The translations under genes and the position numbers were made by a program. A stretch of 64,000 nt of DNA from JAGOUA01 sp964645655 (GTDB lineage Bacteria > Patescibacteriota > Patescibacteriia > 2-12-FULL-60-25), in the NCBI GenBank assembly GCA_964645655.1, contig CAZXZS010000003.1:62001-126000 (forward strand). Direction: 5' to 3'. The notes under the pieces were generated by a model. It ran no database searches. It was not told where the DNA came from and was given only the letters and a program-made list of their open reading frames with translations. Below are positions 60,066-64,000 of this stretch, piece by piece (the stretch's first letter is position 1; the number at the start of each line of letters is the position of its first letter).

Positions 60066-62258
60066 ATGGAACCGAGACCCATTGCCGAGGCAAGCGCCGC
60101 GCACGAGCCGTCGGACCACGCCCAGCGCGCGAAACAAGCTTTTTTTCGTGATGCGTTTGCCTCGATCGAGATCGATGGAACCCCCCTGGAGCGCTATGCG
60201 CGCCATTTTGAGTCGTATCACCCCTTCGCCCCTCACCCTTGGCGGCAGGCGTATCACGAGCGATTTGGAGGTACGGCTTCGGATTGGGCCCGTGACCTCA
60301 CCGCGTCCCTGCTCACGGTCGCCGATCGCGGGCTTGATCCTGATTTTGCCGTGCGCGCCGAACGGTGGATCGAATACATCCACCAAACGCTCTTCAGCAC
60401 CAGCAAAACCCCCTTCCAGGACCTCTCTCCAGACGAGCAGCTCACCGCCCATGAAGAGCTCCGCTCGCGCCCGCTCACACGGCAGGACCTCGCGTTCCCC
60501 ATCGGAAGCACCCTCGTCTATGAACTAACAACGCTTACGCATCCGGCAGACGCGTGTCTCGAGCGCATCCGCGAAGCCGACCGCCCAGGGATCGCCTCCC
60601 GTCGTCTGATGACGCTCGTCTCCCTGGCGCGCCAAGCCCTCCACGGCGAATCATACGAAGGGACACAGGCGTTCTACGACGGCGTACGTGAGGCGCTCGA
60701 TCTTCTGCGCACGGATCCAGACACGAACCCGCTTCTCGCCCTCGTGGCCGAGGCAGAGGCCAGGCACCTCAAGGCGCCTCGGCGGACGGCCGACATCAGC
60801 CCCTCTGCCGGCAAAAACCATCCTCCCCTCCCTCCGCTCATCGCAAACGACCTCCCCACCAATGCGGCCCGCGGTGCCGTGGCCGCGATTGATCCGACGA
60901 CCGGGCTGTTGGATGGGCTCATCACGTCCGCCGCCTGGGAGCCGGTACGCGCCATCGCGGAGCGTTTGCGCCCCGAAGACCCCGAAGAAGGGCACGCGCT
61001 CCTGCAGCTCATCCACCATCCCGACGTGCGCGCCTTCCTCGAAGAGCGGCTCGGCTTTCCCATCACCGTTCTTTCTCTCCGCGAACAGATGGCGCTCACC
61101 GATTTCCTCGCCCGCTCGACGCCTGAGACCTGTGAGCGCGCGTTTCGCCTTCTCCATGCGCACGGTCCGCTGGTCGGTCGGACGTTCTTGGCCTGCGAAC
61201 GGCAGCGCGCGTTGGGCGGCCTCATCCTTGACCTGGCAGAGCGCGCCCCCGAAGACGCGACCCACGCCCTCTGTGCCCGCTTTTGCGGCTTGGTTGACCA
61301 TCTCGACCGCTCGGCAGACGCATTGGCGTTAACCATCAAGGATCCTCGCGTGCGGCAATCATCGGCCGAACGCATCCACCATGCCCTCCTTGAGCGGGCG
61401 ACCACCCTCCTCTCATCCTACGGCACGCGTCTCAAGCAAGGGTCCATCGATGCGGAAATGGCGATCGACGCGTTAGAACGCGTCTCGAACGATACCCAGC
61501 TGCTGGCGAGCCTGTTCAAGGCCGCCTCGCGTCGAGGGGCAACGGCCCCGCTCGAAGCGTTCCGTGACGTGTGTTGCGAGCTCCGAAGGCAACCGGACCT
61601 TTCCCCGACGGAACGGCAACGAATGCAGGCCCTCTTGCGCGAGCAGGGCTTCGCGAAGACCTCTGAACCTCTTTTTCCTGAGGCGGACCGATACGATTTC
61701 TTCCTCCTAAAACACCAGGATCGCCTCGTGGGATTCATCCGCTTTGAAGATCCAGACGAGCGCGGCGCCCGACATGCGAACTTCTTTTGCGTCGCCGAAG
61801 CGATCCGCGGCTCGGGCATCGGTGAGGCGCTCGCGCACGAGGCGCTTGCGCAAGCGGCCCGCGGACACGACGTGCGCGCGGAAGTTTCCGCAGACGCGCC
61901 CGTCGCCGCCCTGTACATTGAGCGCTTCGGCTTTGTCGGAACGGGGATGGAATTTGAGATGGTTGAAGGCACGCCTAGGCACTGGCTACACCTTTTCCGA
62001 CAACAGGATGACCGGATGGTTCGCCCCATGGCCGCATCCGCTTCACTCGCAACGATTCGCCGGTGGGCAGACGAGGCTTCCCCATCGGGCATCCGTGCGA
62101 TGCGCGTCGAGAAAACGGGTACGTCGCGCATCGACATCGCTGAAATATGCGAACAGGTCTGGCGAATGACCCCAGACGCTCGCCTCACGCGCTATGCCAC
62201 CGACCCGGAACAACGCGGCGTCAGCTATCTTGTCTTTGAATCCTCTTCTGAGCGCTAA
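60066..62258 (+). CDS. Large helical protein with C-terminal GNAT acetyltransferase domain
   Basis: Of 730 residues, the first 520 or so are helical, without a motif I recognise. A GNAT domain follows at about 545-640: LVGFIRFEDPDERGARHANFFCVAEAIRGSGIGEAL holds motif A with the acetyl-CoA loop RGSGIG, and AALYIERFGFVGTGMEFEM is motif B. A short C-terminal domain ends the protein. The target is unknown; protein or small-molecule acetylation are both possible. The stop overlaps the convergent TrmB-type gene by 4 nt with no terminator between them. Confidence 0.8.
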   Translation: MEPRPIAEASAAHEPSDHAQRAKQAFFRDAFASIEIDGTPLERYARHFESYHPFAPHPWRQAYHERFGGTASDWARDLTASLLTVADRGLDPDFAVRAERWIEYIHQTLFSTSKTPFQDLSPDEQLTAHEELRSRPLTRQDLAFPIGSTLVYELTTLTHPADACLERIREADRPGIASRRLMTLVSLARQALHGESYEGTQAFYDGVREALDLLRTDPDTNPLLALVAEAEARHLKAPRRTADISPSAGKNHPPLPPLIANDLPTNAARGAVAAIDPTTGLLDGLITSAAWEPVRAIAERLRPEDPEEGHALLQLIHHPDVRAFLEERLGFPITVLSLREQMALTDFLARSTPETCERAFRLLHAHGPLVGRTFLACERQRALGGLILDLAERAPEDATHALCARFCGLVDHLDRSADALALTIKDPRVRQSSAERIHHALLERATTLLSSYGTRLKQGSIDAEMAIDALERVSNDTQLLASLFKAASRRGATAPLEAFRDVCCELRRQPDLSPTERQRMQALLREQGFAKTSEPLFPEADRYDFFLLKHQDRLVGFIRFEDPDERGARHANFFCVAEAIRGSGIGEALAHEALAQAARGHDVRAEVSADAPVAALYIERFGFVGTGMEFEMVEGTPRHWLHLFRQQDDRMVRPMAASASLATIRRWADEASPSGIRAMRVEKTGTSRIDIAEICEQVWRMTPDARLTRYATDPEQRGVSYLVFESSSER

Positions 62259-63040
62259 GCCGCCTTGTCGGCATCGGTTGCGCGTGGACGCGCTTTTTGC
62301 CACAAAAACTCGAACTGCTGACGATGCATCGAGACGATGGCCGGCTCCTGAATCGAGACCGCGATCTCGTTGCCGTTCCGCGACGCGAAATAGGTGATGC
62401 GATCGCCATGGACGTGGAAGGCGGCCCCGAAGGCATGCGGAAATCCATGCAGAAAGCGAACCTCCGAGTCAGGCGCAGGATCCGCAAAGGCTTCCTTGGA
62501 GCGGTCGTCATCGGAAACGAGCAGGCGGTTGTGCAGGCCCGTTTTTTTGCGTTGCTTCTCGAAATACGCATCCACTTCAACCAACCGACCCGCGACGGCG
62601 GACGTGTCGATGTAGGTCAGGATCTCGGCTTGGGTCTCCATGAGGCCGTCGATCGCGCGATGCAACCCGTCCACGCCCTCGAACACCCGCACGATCGGGC
62701 GACCGGATGCGAGCGTGTAGTCGCGGGTCAGCTGCGGCAGCAAGATTTCCAAATTATGGGAGGTCCGCTCCACCTCATCGCGGCGGCGCTCAATGAGCGC
62801 GCGGAGGTTGGCGGGGTCGAGGGCCTGATAGCGGACTTGCTTCCCCTCAACGCGCATAACCAAGCGCTTTTGTTCGAGGACTTCTAAAAGATGGTAGACG
62901 TTTGGCCGTCCCAGACCGGTTCGCTCGACCAATTCGCGCGGCTTGGCTAGGCCAAGATCCAAAACCGCTTCATAGACGCGCATTTCGCTCTCGGAGAATC
63001 CGAGAGATAAGAGCAACGGGAAACGGAGATCGGAGGTCAT
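62255..63040 (-). CDS. TrmB family transcriptional regulator
   Basis: The 261-residue protein has an N-terminal winged helix-turn-helix of TrmB type (LLSLGFSESEMRVYEAVLDLGLAKPRELVERTGLGRPNVYHLLEVLEQKRLV). A helical linker (NLRALIERRRDEVERTSHNLEILLPQL) and a C-terminal effector domain (IVRVFEGVDGLHRAIDGLME, GDRITYFA) follow. TrmB proteins usually sense sugars; the ligand here is unknown. A palindrome over its own -35 box suggests autoregulation. The start is 6 nt from the -10 box, so it is leaderless. Confidence 0.9.
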   Translation of the reverse strand: MTSDLRFPLLLSLGFSESEMRVYEAVLDLGLAKPRELVERTGLGRPNVYHLLEVLEQKRLVMRVEGKQVRYQALDPANLRALIERRRDEVERTSHNLEILLPQLTRDYTLASGRPIVRVFEGVDGLHRAIDGLMETQAEILTYIDTSAVAGRLVEVDAYFEKQRKKTGLHNRLLVSDDDRSKEAFADPAPDSEVRFLHGFPHAFGAAFHVHGDRITYFASRNGNEIAVSIQEPAIVSMHRQQFEFLWQKARPRATDADKAA

Positions 63041-63046
63041 ACCTAT

Positions 63047-63075
63047 ATGATAGCACGCGTATTCCTAATTGTCAA
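63047..63075 (-). promoter_or_regulatory. Promoter of the TrmB-type gene
   Basis: Minus-strand TTGACA (63070-63075), 17-bp spacer, TATCAT (63047-63052), ATG 6 nt on. Confidence 0.87.
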
Positions 63076-63088
63076 TAATATTTTGACA
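63070..63088. promoter_or_regulatory. Candidate TrmB operator
   Basis: TGTCAA-TAATATT-TTGACA, a perfect 6-bp inverted repeat covering the -35 box. Confidence 0.5.
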
Positions 63089-63147
63089 GTTTATGGTTAT
63101 TTTTTTCTCTTTATTTAAATGAATACTCATATTTCGTACTATAGTTA

Positions 63148-63176
63148 TTGACAAAACATGAAAAATTTGGCATACT
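63148..63176 (+). promoter_or_regulatory. Promoter of the 63356 gene
   Basis: TTGACA (63148-63153), 17-bp spacer, CATACT (63171-63176). Confidence 0.78.
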
Positions 63177-63182
63177 GGAAGC

Positions 63183-63355
63183 ACGAAGGACGGCAAGCGA
63201 GTGCGGACGGTCTTCGACAAGGCACCGCCAAATGCAGGGAGCGTACGAGGCCGTCGCTGCATTTGGCGGGGCGCGATCCAAGAATCGATAAGATATCGAT
63301 ACGGATGGCGCGGCATGGACAACTACTCCCCCAAGGGGAAGGAAAAAGGGAAAAC
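63183..63355 (+). promoter_or_regulatory. Structured 5' leader of the 63356 gene
   Basis: A leader of about 170 nt with a perfect 13-bp hairpin (63225-63237 with 63257-63269, CCGCCAAATGCAG/CTGCATTTGGCGG) and a small palindrome ATCGATA-AGA-TATCGAT near 63286. The ribosome site is GGGAAGGAAAAAGGG. It could be a regulatory leader; no known riboswitch is recognised. Confidence 0.5.
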
Positions 63356-63919
63356 ATGATGATCACGGGCACGAGCATGGAGCAGCGCCTCGAAATCATG
63401 GGCCGCAAGGAGAATCTCGAGGAAGAGCTCGCCGTCGCGAGCGCACAGTTCGTCGCGGATCGAGATCGCAAAAAGTTCTACGCCGTCGTACGGTCGACGA
63501 TGGCAAAGATCGTGCGCGAGCAGGCGGCCTTCGAGGCTGTGGGCGACCATGAGATCGAGAACGATCTCAGCAGATGGAAGTGGGCACTCGGAGACATCCG
63601 GCGTGCGCCGCTCCTAGCGGCGCTGGTCCTCAACTACAGGCAGCCCGCGAAGGGGTACGCACGCGTCCGCGTGCCAATGAGGCTTAACCGCTTCACAGCA
63701 TTCGAAAAGACTCGTTACGGCCAAAGGGCGGCCGTAACCTGGATCGACGCGGAGGGGAGAGAGCTTGCCGGATGGATCTTCCGAACGTCCGACTACGACA
63801 AGGAGCCCCGATACCGGGTCTTCGTCCCTGAGTTCGAGGATAGCTGGGGGGAGGCTCTCAGCATCGACGCCATCGAGCCGGACAGGGAAATCCGTTTTCT
63901 CGAGCGAAGCGTCTTCTAA
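63356..63919 (+). CDS. Orphan protein with long structured leader
   Basis: A 187-residue soluble protein of unknown function. The N-terminal 95 residues are helical (MEQRLEIMGRKENLEEELAVASAQFVADRDRKKFYAVVR). The C-terminal half looks like a beta barrel (YARVRVPMRLNRFTAFEKTRYGQRAAVTWIDAEGRELAGWIFR, YRVFVPEF). ATG 63356 follows a purine-rich ribosome site; the in-frame ATG at 63158 lies within the promoter and cannot be used. No Cys or membrane helix is present. It belongs to the set of monocistronic, SD-led orphan genes. The sequence after 63919 to the edge shows no gene. Confidence 0.65.
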   Translation: MMITGTSMEQRLEIMGRKENLEEELAVASAQFVADRDRKKFYAVVRSTMAKIVREQAAFEAVGDHEIENDLSRWKWALGDIRRAPLLAALVLNYRQPAKGYARVRVPMRLNRFTAFEKTRYGQRAAVTWIDAEGRELAGWIFRTSDYDKEPRYRVFVPEFEDSWGEALSIDAIEPDREIRFLERSVF

Positions 63920-64000
63920 TCCCTGGGCAAGCAGGGATCCCCCACCGGGCCGGCCTTGCCGCCACCCGCCTGACCGAGGGGCCACGCGTCCTGCGTGCGC

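Overview
The window looks like chromosomal DNA of a GC-rich member of the Candidatus Patescibacteria (CPR). The phylum call is an inference. It rests on a TrbC/VirB2-like pilin fused to a Cys-rich tail, a surface protein with a C-terminal S-layer-like module of the CPR type, DUF2207, MscL, RNase J and HflX genes, many housekeeping genes that look leaderless, and the absence of any biosynthetic pathway. No rRNA, CRISPR array, transposase or plasmid/phage replication gene is visible. There are tRNA genes for Ile(UAU), Leu(CAG) and Ala(UGC), and an RNase P RNA gene.

Layout. 1-4.2 kb: a minus-strand ECF sigma factor overlapping a membrane-anchored alpha-2-macroglobulin-like protein that runs off the left edge. 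4.5-18.9 kb: hflX, a lipoprotein, tRNA-Ile, an RluA-family pseudouridine synthase, an orphan membrane protein, rplS, uvrA, the TrbC-like protein with a DsbA-like oxidoreductase, secG, a family 5 solute-binding protein and tRNA-Leu. 19-22.3 kb: four orphan genes, including a Nudix-like protein and a Cys-motif protein with two paralogs at 40.5-43.8 kb. 22.4-32.7 kb: nitroreductase, RNase J, a Pro-rich mini-protein, a serpin-like protein, rnpB, DUF2207, a 2-hydroxyacid dehydrogenase and a helical-repeat protein. 32.88-39.93 kb: an AT-richer integrative element in the 3' end of tRNA-Ala. 40.1-46.1 kb: tandem Cys-motif paralogs, then an AT-rich island and an ATPase/TOPRIM-like gene pair that resembles a defence module. 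46.2-63.9 kb: an Ig-repeat surface protein, a membrane-anchored ClpB-type AAA protein, DoxX, a FemAB-like protein, ruvA, a secreted orphan, an FtsH-like protease, gyrA, mscL, a degenerate metallo-beta-lactamase-fold protein, a GNAT fusion, a TrmB-type regulator and a further orphan.

The main result concerns the 7.05-kb element. Its ends are an 11-bp direct repeat (32878-32888 and 39916-39926), and this core lies inside the coding sequence of its large serine recombinase. Closing the element into a circle in silico fuses the recombinase in frame to an otherwise unexplained 46-codon ORF at the opposite end (39785-39925). Integration would therefore replace about 43 recombinase C-terminal residues with about 18 residues read antisense through the tRNA. 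The element also carries an unrecognised 1150-residue protein, a zinc-ribbon membrane protein, a repeated operator-like palindrome and a possible structured RNA.

The genes fall into two expression styles. Many housekeeping and element genes have a -10 box 6-13 nt before the ATG and no Shine-Dalgarno sequence, which suggests leaderless mRNAs. Most orphan genes and the ftsH-like gene have a promoter with a 17-bp spacer, a 5' leader and a strong AAGGAG-type ribosome site, and most end in their own terminator. Four of those leaders carry a hairpin of the same size just upstream of the ribosome site.
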